From the NCBI RefSeq assembly GCF_020539485.1, contig NZ_JACDXU010000002.1, positions 682,001 to 746,000 of the forward strand: a stretch of DNA of 64,000 nucleotides. The letters run 5' to 3'. The stretch comes from Fulverythrobacter ferritrahens. GTDB taxonomy: Bacteria; Pseudomonadota; Alphaproteobacteria; Sphingomonadales; Sphingomonadaceae. Shown here in pieces: positions 53,791-62,320 of the stretch (position 1 is the first letter of the stretch; each line of letters starts with the position of its first letter). The translations under genes were made by a program, and so were the position numbers. A model generated the notes under the pieces. The model saw only the letters and a program-made list of their open reading frames with translations, made no database searches and had not been told where the DNA came from.

Positions 53791-54933
53791 AACTGAATCC
53801 GCCCGAAACTCCGCCAATTTTCCCAGCGCCTCATCCAGCGTCGCATCCTGCTTGGCGAAGCAGAAGCGCAGGAAGCCCTTTTCCTTCGTGTCGTGATAGA
53901 AGGCGGAGACGGGGATGGTCACCACGCCCGCCTCGCGGATCAGGCGTTCGGCCATCTGCTCGTCATCGGCGGGCAGGCCCGATGCGGCGAGATCGACCGT
54001 GACGAACCATGTGCCGCTGGAAGGCAGCACCGCATAGCCCGCCGCCTCGAGCCCTTCCACCAGACGACGGCGGCTGGCGCCATATTGGGCGCGGTGGGCT
54101 TCGTGCCATTGATGGGGCAGGGCCAGCCCTTCGGCTACGGCCCATTGCAGCGGCGTGGCGCTGGTGAAGGTCAGGAATTGATGCTGTGCGGCGATAGCGT
54201 CGGCCAGCTTGGGCGCGGCTACGGCCCAGCCGATCTTCCAGCCGGTGAGGGAGAAGATCTTGCCTGCAGAGCCGACCTTGATTGCACGGTTCCGCAGCGA
54301 AGGGATGGCGAGGGGGGAGATATGCGGCGTGCCGTCGAAGATCATGCCCTCCCACACTTCGTCGCAGAGCAGAGTGAGGTCATGCGTCTCGCAGAGCGCG
54401 CCCAGCGCCTCCAGCTCGGCGCGCGGCGTGATCGTGCCGGTGGGGTTGTTGGGCGTGTTGAGGATGATCAGCTTCGTGCGCGGGGTGATGGCCTCTTCCA
54501 GTTGCTCCATCGGGATGGTCCAGTGCGGCGGCACCAGATTGAGCAGCCTGGCCGTGCCGCCTGCCCGCTCGATCAGCGGAAGATAGGCATCATAGCAGGG
54601 CTGCAGCAGGATCGCCTCGTCCCCCGGCTGGATCAGGGCGAGGATGCTGGCGGCCAGCGCCTCGGTCGCGCCGGAAGTGACCACCACTTCCTCTTCCGTA
54701 ACCTCCAGCCCCTGTTCGCGCAGATAATAGTCGCACACCGCGCGGCGCAGTTCGGCAAACCCGCGCATGGGCGGATATTGGTTCGATTTCTCCACCAGCG
54801 CGCGCCGGGCGGCTTCCAGCAATTCGGGCGCATGTTCCCGGTCGGGGAAGCCCTGGCCGAGATTGATCGCGCCTGTTTCCCGCGCGAGGGCGGACATGCG
54901 TTCGAAGATCGTGGTCGTGGCTGCATTGCTCAT
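53776..54933 (-). CDS. class I PLP-dependent aminotransferase
   Basis: A 385-residue aminotransferase of the fold-type I, class I/II group, closest in motif to kynurenine or methionine aminotransferases. INLGQGFPD (about 23-31) binds substrate; NTPNNPTGT (about 159-167) and LCDEVWEG with Asp191 contact PLP; Lys225 in GSAGKIFSLTGWK forms the Schiff base; RFCFAK supplies the C-terminal Arg. The last seven residues (DSVISSS, roughly) are encoded by the palindromic repeat, so the ancestral stop was probably replaced. Substrate uncertain. Confidence 0.92.
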   Translation of the reverse strand: MSNAATTTIFERMSALARETGAINLGQGFPDREHAPELLEAARRALVEKSNQYPPMRGFAELRRAVCDYYLREQGLEVTEEEVVVTSGATEALAASILALIQPGDEAILLQPCYDAYLPLIERAGGTARLLNLVPPHWTIPMEQLEEAITPRTKLIILNTPNNPTGTITPRAELEALGALCETHDLTLLCDEVWEGMIFDGTPHISPLAIPSLRNRAIKVGSAGKIFSLTGWKIGWAVAAPKLADAIAAQHQFLTFTSATPLQWAVAEGLALPHQWHEAHRAQYGASRRRLVEGLEAAGYAVLPSSGTWFVTVDLAASGLPADDEQMAERLIREAGVVTIPVSAFYHDTKEKGFLRFCFAKQDATLDEALGKLAEFRADSVISSS

Positions 54934-55066
54934 CGCCTGCTATCTGAAGCGGCTTGCGGCAGGCTGCAAGCCGCCAGAGCGGGCGGATTTGACGAGCGGG
55001 GCCTAATCGTGGAATTGGTGTTAAGCGAAACCAGTTTCTGCCCATCCCGCCTTTTCGGAGAATCCG

Positions 55067-56989
55067 ATGCGCGCCGCGCTCAAGCCGTTCCTTTTGTCTC
55101 TCTCGCTGCCCCTGTCGCTGCTCGCCGCCGGCTGTTCCGGCGGGGCGGACAAGCCAGCTGGGGAGGAGGCTATCGTCTCCCCGATCCTCACTGGCGAGGA
55201 CGCGAAGGATACGGCCAGTTTCGCGCAGCCCGAAGTGGCGCGGGTGACGCATGTGGCGCTCGATCTGGCGCTGGATTTCGCGGCGAAGACAGTGAGCGGC
55301 ACGGCCACGCTGGATATTCTGGCCAAGCCTGATGCCGACACGATCGTGCTGGACAGCAACGGGTTGAAAATCTCCAGGATCACCGATGAGAGCGGGGTGG
55401 AACTGCCCTTCACCGTGGGTGCCAGGGTAGAAGGCAAGGGCGAGCCGGTCAGCGTGAAGATCGGCAAGGCGCGCACAATCACCATCGCCTATTCCGCCGC
55501 GCCCGATGCGGAGGCGCTGCAATGGCTGGCCCCGCAGCAGACGGCGGGCGGCAAGCAGCCCTATCTGCTCAGTCAGGGGCAGGCGACGCTCAACCGCAGC
55601 TGGATTCCCACGCAGGACAGCCCCGGCATCCGCCAGAGCTGGGAAGCGCGGATCACGGCGCCCAAGCCGCTGACGGTGGTGATGTCCGCCCTGCGCGTGG
55701 GCGAGCCCGAGGATGTGGGCGATAATCGCCGCGCCTTCCGCTTCCGCATGGACAAGCCGGTGGCGCCTTATCTGATCGCCATCGCGGCGGGCGATCTGGC
55801 CTATCGCGAGCTTGGCCCGCGCACCGGCGTTTGGACCGAACCTTCCATGCTGGATGCCGCCGCTGCCGAACTTTCCGATACGGAGAAGATGGTGGAAGCG
55901 GCCGAGAAGCTCTATGGCCCCTATCGCTGGGGCCGCTATGAGATGATCGTCCTGCCGCCCAGCTTCCCCTATGGCGGCATGGAAAACCCCACCATGACCT
56001 TCCTGACGCCCACCTTCATCGCGGGCGACCGGAGCCTGACGGGCCTTGTCGCGCATGAACTGGCGCATAGCTGGTCGGGCAATCTCGTTACCAATGCCAA
56101 TTGGTCCGACAGCTGGCTGAACGAGGGCATCACCTCCTATTTCGAGAACCGCATCGTCGAGGAACTCTACGGCACGAAGCGGGCGCAGCAGGAAGCCGCG
56201 CTGAGCTTTGCCGAAATGGAGAAGGCGCTGGCCGAAGCGGGCAAGGACGCACCGATCACCGCGCTGCACCTGCCGCCTGCCGAAGGCGTGCCCGATGGCG
56301 AGTCGTCGGGCATCATTTACGACAAGGGCGCCACTTTCATGCGCACGGTGGAAAGCATCGTGGGGCGCGAGAAGTTCGATGCCTGGCTGCGCAACTGGTT
56401 TGACAAACACGCCTTCCAGCCCGCCACTTCCGCCATGCTGCTGGCCGATATGCGCGCCAATCTGGTGAAGGGTGACGCGGCGCTGGAAAAGAAGCTGATG
56501 CTGGAAGACTGGATCTACAAGCCGGGCCTTCCCTCCAACGTCATCCATCCGCCAGCCTCGGCCTTTGCCGATGTGGACAAGGCCGCCGGGGCCTATCGCG
56601 CCAGCGGCACGCCCGATGCGAAGGCATGGGGCAGCTGGACCACGGCGGAACGGTTGCGCTTCCTGGCCAAGGTTCCGGCAAAGCTGGATGCGGCAAAGCT
56701 GGCGGCGCTGGATAGCTCGCTGGGCCTTTCCCGATCCGGCAACAAGGAAATCCTGTTCGCCTGGCTCGAACTGGCGCTCAACAATCGCTACGATCCGGCC
56801 GTGCCGGTGGCGGAGAAATTCCTCTCCAGCGTGGGCCGCACCAAATTCGTGAAGCCGCTTTATGCTGCACTGATGAAGCAGGGCAGCTGGGGCCAGCCGA
56901 TTGCCAAGCGCATCTATGCCAAGAACCGCGCGGGCTATCACGGGGTTACGCAGGGCGCGGTGGATGAGGTGGTGGGCAAGCCGGCCTGA
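55067..56989 (+). CDS. M1 family aminopeptidase lipoprotein (LTA4-hydrolase-like)
   Basis: A 640-residue zinc aminopeptidase. A lipoprotein signal ends in LLAAGC (Cys near 23). The N-terminal beta domain (about 45-250) is followed by the catalytic domain with the exopeptidase motif GGMEN (about 304) and zinc site H330-E331-L-A-H334 with Glu353 (HELAHSW then NEG). The C-terminal helical domain (about 495-640) is of the leukotriene A4 hydrolase type. It removes N-terminal residues from peptides in the periplasm or at the membrane. Confidence 0.94.
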   Translation: MRAALKPFLLSLSLPLSLLAAGCSGGADKPAGEEAIVSPILTGEDAKDTASFAQPEVARVTHVALDLALDFAAKTVSGTATLDILAKPDADTIVLDSNGLKISRITDESGVELPFTVGARVEGKGEPVSVKIGKARTITIAYSAAPDAEALQWLAPQQTAGGKQPYLLSQGQATLNRSWIPTQDSPGIRQSWEARITAPKPLTVVMSALRVGEPEDVGDNRRAFRFRMDKPVAPYLIAIAAGDLAYRELGPRTGVWTEPSMLDAAAAELSDTEKMVEAAEKLYGPYRWGRYEMIVLPPSFPYGGMENPTMTFLTPTFIAGDRSLTGLVAHELAHSWSGNLVTNANWSDSWLNEGITSYFENRIVEELYGTKRAQQEAALSFAEMEKALAEAGKDAPITALHLPPAEGVPDGESSGIIYDKGATFMRTVESIVGREKFDAWLRNWFDKHAFQPATSAMLLADMRANLVKGDAALEKKLMLEDWIYKPGLPSNVIHPPASAFADVDKAAGAYRASGTPDAKAWGSWTTAERLRFLAKVPAKLDAAKLAALDSSLGLSRSGNKEILFAWLELALNNRYDPAVPVAEKFLSSVGRTKFVKPLYAALMKQGSWGQPIAKRIYAKNRAGYHGVTQGAVDEVVGKPA

Positions 56990-57092
56990 CCCGGCTCCCG
57001 CTCTCTGACCTGACCCGATAGCGGACAGCTTTTTCCGACTACGCGCTTTCCCGTTGCAAAGTGGGGGGTCTTGCCCCCATTTGGGAAACACA

Positions 57093-59177
57093 ATGCTGCG
57101 TCAGTACGAACTTGTTGAGCGGGTAAAGGATTACGCCCCGGATGCCGATGAGGCGCTGCTTAATCGCGCCTATGTCTATACCGTGCAGAAGCATGGCTCG
57201 CAAAAGCGCGCCAGCGGTGACCCCTATTTCTCCCATCCGGTAGAAGTCGCGGGCCTGATGACGGACCTGAAGCTCGATCAGGAAACCATCATCACCGCGC
57301 TGCTTCACGATACGGTGGAAGATACTCTCGCCACGATCCAGGATATCGAGAAGAATTTCGGCCCCGATGTCGCCCGTCTGGTGGACGGGGTCACCAAGCT
57401 CTCCAAGATCGAGCAGATGACCGATGACGAGCGGGCGGCGGAAAACCTGCGCAAGTTCCTCCTCGCCATGAGCGAGGATCTGCGCGTGCTGCTGGTGAAG
57501 CTGGCGGACCGGCTGCACAATATGCGCACGCTGCACTTCATCAAATCGCCGGAAAAGCGCCGCCGCATTGCGCGCGAGACGATGGATATCTATGCCCCCC
57601 TGGCCGAGCGGGTGGGCATGTATGAATATATGCGCGAGATGCAGCTCCTCGCCTTCGAGCAGCTGGAGCCGGAAGCCTATGCCACCATCACCGGGCGGCT
57701 GGCGCAGATCCGCAGCCAGGAAGGCGGGCAGGTTGACGATATCGCGCTGGCCATCAAGCAGGCGCTGGCCGAAGCCGGGCTGAAAGTGGAAGTCTCCGGG
57801 CGCGAGAAGCACCCCTATTCGATCTGGAAGAAGATGGCCGAGCGCCATGTCAGCTTCGAGCAGATCACCGACATCATGGCCTTCCGCGTGCTGACCGAAA
57901 GCGTGGAGGACTGCTATCGCGCATTGGGCGTGCTGCACACCACCTGGCAGTTCATCCCCGGCCGCTACAAGGATTACATCTCCACGCCGAAGTCGAACGG
58001 CTATCGTTCGCTGCACACCGCGCTGATCTATGAAAATTCCATGCGCATGGAAGTGCAGGTGCGCACGCGCGAGATGCATAGGCTCAACGAATTCGGCCTG
58101 GCGGCCCACTGGGCCTACAAGCAGGGCGGCACCCGGCCTGACGGGCAGGTGGGCTGGCTGCGCGACCTGATCGAGATCGTGGATGCCAGCCACGATGCGG
58201 ACGAGCTGCTCGAAAACACGAAGCTGGCCATTTATCAGGACCGGATCTTCGCCTTCACCCCCAAGGGGGCGCTGTTCCAGCTGCCCAAGGGGGCGACGCC
58301 GGTGGACTTTGCCTTTGCCGTCCACACCGATCTGGGCGCGCAGGCGGTGGGCGCCAAGATCAACGGGCGCCACATGCCGCTACGCACCGAACTGCATAAT
58401 GGCGATGTGGTGGAGATCATCAAGGGCAGCCATTCCGAACCGCAGCTGTCCTGGCTGGGCTTCGTCGTCACCGGCAAGGCGCGCGCCTCCATCCGCCGCG
58501 CCGTGCGCGCCAAGGAACGGGCAGAAGTGGCGCAGATCGGGCACAAATTGTTCGACCACATTGCGGACCGCCTGCCCGCCAAGATCGGCAAGAAGGCCAT
58601 CCGCGCGGCGGTGGACCGGCTGGGCTTCGAGGATGAGGACGAGCTGATGTACGCCATCGGCGCGGCCAAGATCAAAGACCGCGAAGTGATGGAAGCGCTC
58701 GTCCCCGGCAGCACGGTCGACATGCCCGAGCCGGAAAAGCAGGAACGCGCCATTTCCATTCGTGGCCTGACGCCCGGCGTGGGCTTCAAGCTGGCCGAAT
58801 GCTGCCACCCTGTGCCGGGCGACCGTATCGTGGGCCTGCGCCATCCGGGCGAGGGCGTGGAAGTCCACACGATCGACTGCCTGGAACTGGCAAACGGCGT
58901 GGATGCGGACTGGGTTGACCTGTCATGGGGCGAACGCTCGCAGGGGGCCACGGGCCGCGTGCGCGTGGTGCTCTACAACCGCCCCGGCACGCTGGCGGAA
59001 GTGGCGGGCATCTTTGCCAAGAACCACGCCAATGTGATGAACCTCGTCCTCTCCCATCGCGACGATCCATTCCACACTTACGAAGTGGATCTGGAAGTGC
59101 AGGATCTGGCCCATCTCACCCGCATCATCAGCGCCCTGCGCGCCAGCGATGCGCTGGCCGAAGCGAGCCGGATGTAG
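57093..59177 (+). CDS. RelA/SpoT homologue, bifunctional (p)ppGpp synthetase/hydrolase
   Basis: A 694-residue stringent-response enzyme. Start 57093 (MLRQYELVE). The HD hydrolase domain (about 20-180) is intact with SHPVEVA (H48) and HDTVED (H72, D73, E76, D77). The synthetase domain (about 215-350) includes GREKHPYSIWKKM and YKDYISTPKSNGYRSLHT. TGS (about 385-445), a Cys/His region with ECCHPVPGDRIVG, and a C-terminal ACT domain (about 620-690) follow. Being the only such gene seen, it is probably the single Rsh of the cell. Confidence 0.95.
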   Translation: MLRQYELVERVKDYAPDADEALLNRAYVYTVQKHGSQKRASGDPYFSHPVEVAGLMTDLKLDQETIITALLHDTVEDTLATIQDIEKNFGPDVARLVDGVTKLSKIEQMTDDERAAENLRKFLLAMSEDLRVLLVKLADRLHNMRTLHFIKSPEKRRRIARETMDIYAPLAERVGMYEYMREMQLLAFEQLEPEAYATITGRLAQIRSQEGGQVDDIALAIKQALAEAGLKVEVSGREKHPYSIWKKMAERHVSFEQITDIMAFRVLTESVEDCYRALGVLHTTWQFIPGRYKDYISTPKSNGYRSLHTALIYENSMRMEVQVRTREMHRLNEFGLAAHWAYKQGGTRPDGQVGWLRDLIEIVDASHDADELLENTKLAIYQDRIFAFTPKGALFQLPKGATPVDFAFAVHTDLGAQAVGAKINGRHMPLRTELHNGDVVEIIKGSHSEPQLSWLGFVVTGKARASIRRAVRAKERAEVAQIGHKLFDHIADRLPAKIGKKAIRAAVDRLGFEDEDELMYAIGAAKIKDREVMEALVPGSTVDMPEPEKQERAISIRGLTPGVGFKLAECCHPVPGDRIVGLRHPGEGVEVHTIDCLELANGVDADWVDLSWGERSQGATGRVRVVLYNRPGTLAEVAGIFAKNHANVMNLVLSHRDDPFHTYEVDLEVQDLAHLTRIISALRASDALAEASRM

Positions 59178-59222
59178 GTCGATTATCCCAATCCCAAACC
59201 TCCGTTTCCCAAATCCCAACTT

Positions 59223-59336
59223 CCGTTCGTCCTGAGCCTGTCGAAGGACGCGCGCCAAGGTTCGTTCCGGGTGCTTATTAGTCGGCTTGATTGGACAAAT
59301 GTTTCCCGCCTCCTTCGACAAGCTCAGGACGAACGG
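59223..59336. repeat. palindromic element related to the hisA-hisF spacer
   Basis: Long imperfect inverted repeat: CCGTTCGTCCTGAGCCTGTC (59223-59242) and its complement, CTTCGACAAGCTCAGGACGA with ACGG to 59336, enclosing about 65 bases. The words CTGAGCCTGTCGAAG and CTTCGACAAGCTCAG are those of the element at 40668-40757. Confidence 0.75.
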
Positions 59337-59381
59337 GTGTGAGTGAGTGGGGTGGTAAGCGTAGCGCACTCACCCCCCATC

Positions 59382-59798
59382 ATCCGGCGGCGAGCCCGGA
59401 CATAACGCCGTGGGAAAAGCAGAGGAACCGCGCGGCCGGCAATGCGCCGGGGGCAGTACGGAAGGTTTATCTTGCGAATGGCTTTGGCGCCTGTTCCGCT
59501 GCGCGCCAAGGCTCGACCCTGTCCGGAGCGGCTGGGAAGCGCGGGCGGGCTCGCACGATGCGCACTTCCATCGCGGCTGCTGCCGCGCCATATCCGATCC
59601 GGCGGCTGGACCGGCCTTGCGGGGCCTGTCCCTGACGCAAGAGCGCCGGCCGCGATGCGGGAGTGACATCTCCTGTTGTGTGCAGGAGCACCCGCGATTG
59701 GAGGGGAAGGCAAGCCGGCCGAGCCGCCTCCCGGTTCCAGATCCTGTTTTGAGATGCAGGATGGGCGCGCATATAACCAAATGGGTTATATATGTCAA
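59382..59798 (-). repeat. intergenic module, copy B
   Basis: Leftward promoter end at 59770-59798 and a 28-base element at 59382-59409 that matches 36188-36215 at 27 of 28 positions (G to A at one). GCGCGGCCGGCA follows about 20 bases on, as in copy A. The bodies are of different length (about 417 against 504) and differ in sequence. The shared ends with a divergent middle are what a family of related transcription units, or decayed gene copies, would give. Confidence 0.55.
59770..59798 (-). promoter_or_regulatory. leftward promoter with AACC-N5-GGTT operator in the spacer (copy B)
   Basis: On the minus strand -35 TTGACA (59798-59793), 17-base spacer, -10 TATATG (59775-59770). The palindrome ATATAACC (59771-59778), five bases, GGTTATAT (59784-59791) covers spacer and -10. 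Same geometry as copy A. Longer perfect arms than copy A make this the stronger operator candidate. Confidence 0.65.
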
Positions 59799-59822
59799 GG
59801 AAGATGTCATCCGGCAATCTGG

Positions 59823-59930
59823 TGAGCCCCTGCGCAGGCAGGGGCCCAGCATCCAGCACTCGGCCAGCACTCGGCCAGCACTCGGCGTCGCGTTCTGGAC
59901 CCCGGCTTGCGCCGGGGATCGCGCATAGGC
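59823..59930. repeat. GC-rich hairpins and an 11-base tandem repeat
   Basis: Hairpin GCCCCTGCGCAGGCAGGGGC (59826-59845), then nearly three tandem units of CACTCGGCCAG (about 59857-59887), then hairpin CCCCGGCTTGCGCCGGGG (59900-59917). It lies directly downstream of the DUF1905 gene stop, so on the minus strand it may act as a 3' end signal, though no T run follows. Confidence 0.55.
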
Positions 59931-59934
59931 TGCG

Positions 59935-60252
59935 CTAAAGCAGCTCCAGCTCGATCTTCAGCAGATCGCCTTCCTCCAGCCCTTCGGCTCGCTGGATCGC
60001 CTTCTTGATCGGCAGGAACCAGCCGCCTTCCTTCTGCGGGAACACGGATGTCGACCAGCGGCTATCGCCCAGAGTGACATTGACCTTCACCGATCCGAAG
60101 CCGCGCCTTTTGCCCAGTTCCAGCCGCCGCATCAGCTCATGCCCGCGAATGGTTTCCTCGGCCTCGCCGGTGATGCTGACATAGCCCAGCCCGGCAAAGT
60201 CGCCCAATTCCCAATGGATCAGCGGGGCGGCGAAGCGGATGATCTCGCTCAC
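59935..60252 (-). CDS. DUF1905 domain protein
   Basis: A 105-residue protein made of one DUF1905 domain: FAAPLIHWELGDFAGLGYVSI at the start, RGFGSVKVNVTLGDSRWSTSVFP in the middle, and FLPIKKAIQRAEGLEEGD then LLKIELELL at the end. The family is a small beta-barrel of unknown function, often met with YdeI-like proteins. Leftward and alone. Confidence 0.88.
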   Translation of the reverse strand: MSEIIRFAAPLIHWELGDFAGLGYVSITGEAEETIRGHELMRRLELGKRRGFGSVKVNVTLGDSRWSTSVFPQKEGGWFLPIKKAIQRAEGLEEGDLLKIELELL

Positions 60253-60384
60253 TGTGCGGTCACCCGCAGGACAGAAACCGGCAGATTGCGACAGGCGGGC
60301 AGGGCAAACGGGGAGGGGCGTTTCATGCCGGGCAGAGTGCCATCGCCTGGTTCAGGCGGAAAGCCTCTTCGCAAACAGGCCGGC

Positions 60385-60789
60385 CTATTCGGCCAGTTCC
60401 TCCAGCGCATGCATCGCCTCGTCCGACAAGCCGAAATGGTGCCCCACTTCATGGATCACCACATGGGCCACCAGATGCTCCAGCGTCTCGTCCCCGCGGG
60501 CGATCCATTCGTCCAGTATGGGGCTGCGGAACAGGCGAATCCGGTCGGGCATGGTGCCCGAATGGCCGATGCTCTTCTCGCCAAGGGGCAGGCCCTCGTA
60601 AATTCCGGTCAGTTCGAAAGGATCCTCGATGCCCATGGCCGCCAGTGTTTCGGCATCGGCAAAGTCTTCCACCAGCAGCAGAATATCGCCCAGATGCACG
60701 CGAAACTGCGCCGGAAGCCGCTCCAGCGCGGCGCGGGCGATGGCCTCCATTTCCTCGGCGGAAGGGGCAAGTCCGAATGTTCTTTCCAT
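60385..60789 (-). CDS. metallopeptidase family protein (zincin-like, MMP37-type)
   Basis: A 134-residue small zincin-like protein. ATG at 60789 is used; an upstream TTG at 60825 is in frame but neither has a strong ribosome site. Zinc-binding HEVGHHFGLSD (about 114-124) follows a helix, and the N-terminal half has LERLPAQFRVHLGDILLLVEDFAD, the usual form of this family. The peptidase activity of the family is inferred from the HExxH motif. The start shares its direction with the DUF1905 gene. Confidence 0.87.
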   Translation of the reverse strand: MERTFGLAPSAEEMEAIARAALERLPAQFRVHLGDILLLVEDFADAETLAAMGIEDPFELTGIYEGLPLGEKSIGHSGTMPDRIRLFRSPILDEWIARGDETLEHLVAHVVIHEVGHHFGLSDEAMHALEELAE

Positions 60790-60896
60790 GGAAAACGGAT
60801 TTAACGCCAAGATACCCACCTGCAAGCTTGCCCAACCGCCTCGCCCGCGCTATCGGCCACGCCTTCGCCAGCAGGCCCTTGGGCAGCAGGCGATGC

Positions 60897-60987
60897 GGAG
60901 CGGTGGCCGAGTGGTCGAAGGCGCACGCCTGGAAAGTGTGTATACGGTAACCCCGTATCGAGGGTTCGAATCCCTCCCGCTCCGCCA
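60897..60987 (+). tRNA. tRNA-Ser(GGA)
   Basis: A 91-base tRNA including an encoded CCA. Acceptor GGAGCGG (60897-60903) pairs with CCGCTCC (60977-60983). The anticodon stem CACGC/GTGTG encloses CTGGAAA with anticodon GGA at 60931-60933. A long variable arm with TACGG/CCGTA and the T arm GAGGGTTCGAATCCCTC are as expected for serine tRNA. It reads UCC and UCU. Accessory genes begin just downstream, so it may mark an integration site. Confidence 0.97.
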
Positions 60988-61314
60988 ACGTCTCAATGCG
61001 AATCAATGAGATGGGCATAACTGGGCCAGAAAATCCCCGGCTTCCGCGCGGTTTTGCTGGTGGCGCCTGAACCTCAGAGACTGCCGAAAACGCCAATATC
61101 GGTCTCTGACCGGCTTTTGTCTCGTTTCACCCGAACCTCGCCGGAAAAGGTCCGGGTTAAAAATACCACTTTGTTTCAGCATTTTACGGATAGAGCGCCG
61201 CCGCGCGGTTCTCTATGCGATCCCGGCAGCCGTTGCGATTAGAGAATCCGAGGTGGGCGAGATGGCGCGCAATTCCGAGCATAAAATGCACGCCTGTCGG
61301 CAGTCCTCTGTGGA
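60988..61314. other. intergenic region downstream of tRNA-Ser
   Basis: About 330 bases without a supported gene. Lower GC than the genes to the left. There is an imperfect inverted TCTCAATGCGAATCAATGAG at about 60990-61010. No T-rich terminator hairpin was seen. It separates the tRNA from the leftward accessory genes. Confidence 0.5.
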
Positions 61315-61821
61315 TTACAGTCGAGCCAAATATTTCTCGGTGTCATCCCAATCAACTTGCGTCCAGAGTGCGGCATTTTTGAAGTTCATACCCTGGGTGT
61401 TGTACTTCGGCCCCATCGCTCGAATAACCAAGGCTTCCAAATCGCCAATTGTGGTGTTCGTGTCTTCAGACACTTCATCATCCGGTTCATAGAGGCGAAA
61501 CACGCCATCCTTGCCGGGTTCTTCATTAAGAGGCCAGAAGCCGAACCACGAGAACCTATCCCATTTGTTCTGCAAATGATCCGAAAGATGATCCTTGAGG
61601 CGTTTGCCCAAGCCTTGCCGTTTCGTCAGACCTACATAGCAAGGTCCATAGTCGTCAAAGAGGATGTAAATTCCTTGCTGATACCGGAAATCGGCTACTT
61701 TTATCGTGCCGCGCTGCGCGCCAATCCTGCCAAGCAAGCGAAAAGCATCTTTGCTCCCTTGGCCTGGATGCCAATCTATTTCTGACGCGCGCCAGAACAG
61801 CCCATAGCTCGTAACACGCAA
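61315..61821 (-). CDS. GIY-YIG nuclease family protein
   Basis: A 168-residue protein. The start is taken as TTG at 61821, because a perfect AGGAGG (61833-61828) lies 6 bases upstream. The GIY-YIG core is QGIYILFDDYGPCYVGLTKR (about 48-67), then GKRLKDHLSDH with the Arg and His typical of the fold. The catalytic Glu may be in DLEALVIRAMGP (about 127-138). The gene is more AT-rich than its neighbours, suggesting transfer. It sits between the tRNA and the recombinase set. Substrate unknown: restriction, mobile-element or repair roles all remain possible. Confidence 0.75.
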   Translation of the reverse strand: MRVTSYGLFWRASEIDWHPGQGSKDAFRLLGRIGAQRGTIKVADFRYQQGIYILFDDYGPCYVGLTKRQGLGKRLKDHLSDHLQNKWDRFSWFGFWPLNEEPGKDGVFRLYEPDDEVSEDTNTTIGDLEALVIRAMGPKYNTQGMNFKNAALWTQVDWDDTEKYLARL

Positions 61822-61936
61822 GCATTGCCTCCTATGGAAGTGATTCCCCTTGGTGGCGCTTAACGCATCATTCGACCCGCGCAATATTCTTCCATCATGT
61901 CTTGGCGCGCGATGACAGACGAAGTGATCATCATTT

Positions 61937-62320
61937 TCAGAAGTCGCCGAACACCGTCGCTTCCTGTTCTGCCCACGGCAGCTCGGCGGCGGCTGCCATA
62001 TCCTTGACTGACACGGTGGGGGACATTCGCCCTACCAGCAGTTTGTCCAACACGGTGGGAGCCAGATAGCCCAGCCGCAGCATGCGACCGACATAGCGGT
62101 CAGAGATGCCCTCGGCCTCGGCAATATCCTGAATGGTCGCCTCTTCCCCGCTTTCCAGCTTGCGCCGCCAGCTCCACCCCTTGGCAATCGCCTTCAGCAT
62201 ATGCGGGTCGACCCCGCCGGTGTCCGGCACCATGTCGGCTGGCGGCACGATCTTCGGCCGCCCGTTGCGCTTGCGGATGGTGAGCGGGATGAACACCCGC
62301 ATGGTGGTGGGTGCGCTCAT
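61937..62320 (-). CDS. small helix-turn-helix protein of the recombinase module
   Basis: A 127-residue protein. A basic N-terminus (FIPLTIRKRNGRPKIVPP) precedes a helix-turn-helix, GEEATIQDIAEAEGISDRYVGRMLRLGYLAP (about 58-88), of the ParB/KorB or transposon-type class. It ends near EATVFGDF. Its start overlaps the recombinase stop by 4 bases (ATGA). DUF2924, recombinase and a protein of this type commonly occur in this order in alphaproteobacteria. It may regulate or assist the recombinase; the function is not established. Confidence 0.78.
   Translation of the reverse strand: MSAPTTMRVFIPLTIRKRNGRPKIVPPADMVPDTGGVDPHMLKAIAKGWSWRRKLESGEEATIQDIAEAEGISDRYVGRMLRLGYLAPTVLDKLLVGRMSPTVSVKDMAAAAELPWAEQEATVFGDF

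Larger units (their letters stand above)
59178..59934. other. intergenic region of about 760 bases
   Basis: No supported gene. It is made of a palindromic element (59223-59336), copy B of the module seen at 36.2 kb (59382-59798), and a GC-rich hairpin and tandem-repeat block (59823-59930). Confidence 0.7.

Noticed and set aside
54590-57091. 833-codon open frame on the minus strand
   Set aside because: Antisense of the M1 aminopeptidase gene, which has the complete HExxH and GxMEN motifs on the plus strand.
59370-59870. Possible protein in module B (minus strand)
   Set aside because: Several overlapping frames of similar quality exist; none has a ribosome site, normal composition, or a matching frame in copy A beyond the shared 28-base element.
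61054-61242. 62-codon plus-strand frame after tRNA-Ser
   Set aside because: No ribosome site, no motif and no support from composition.
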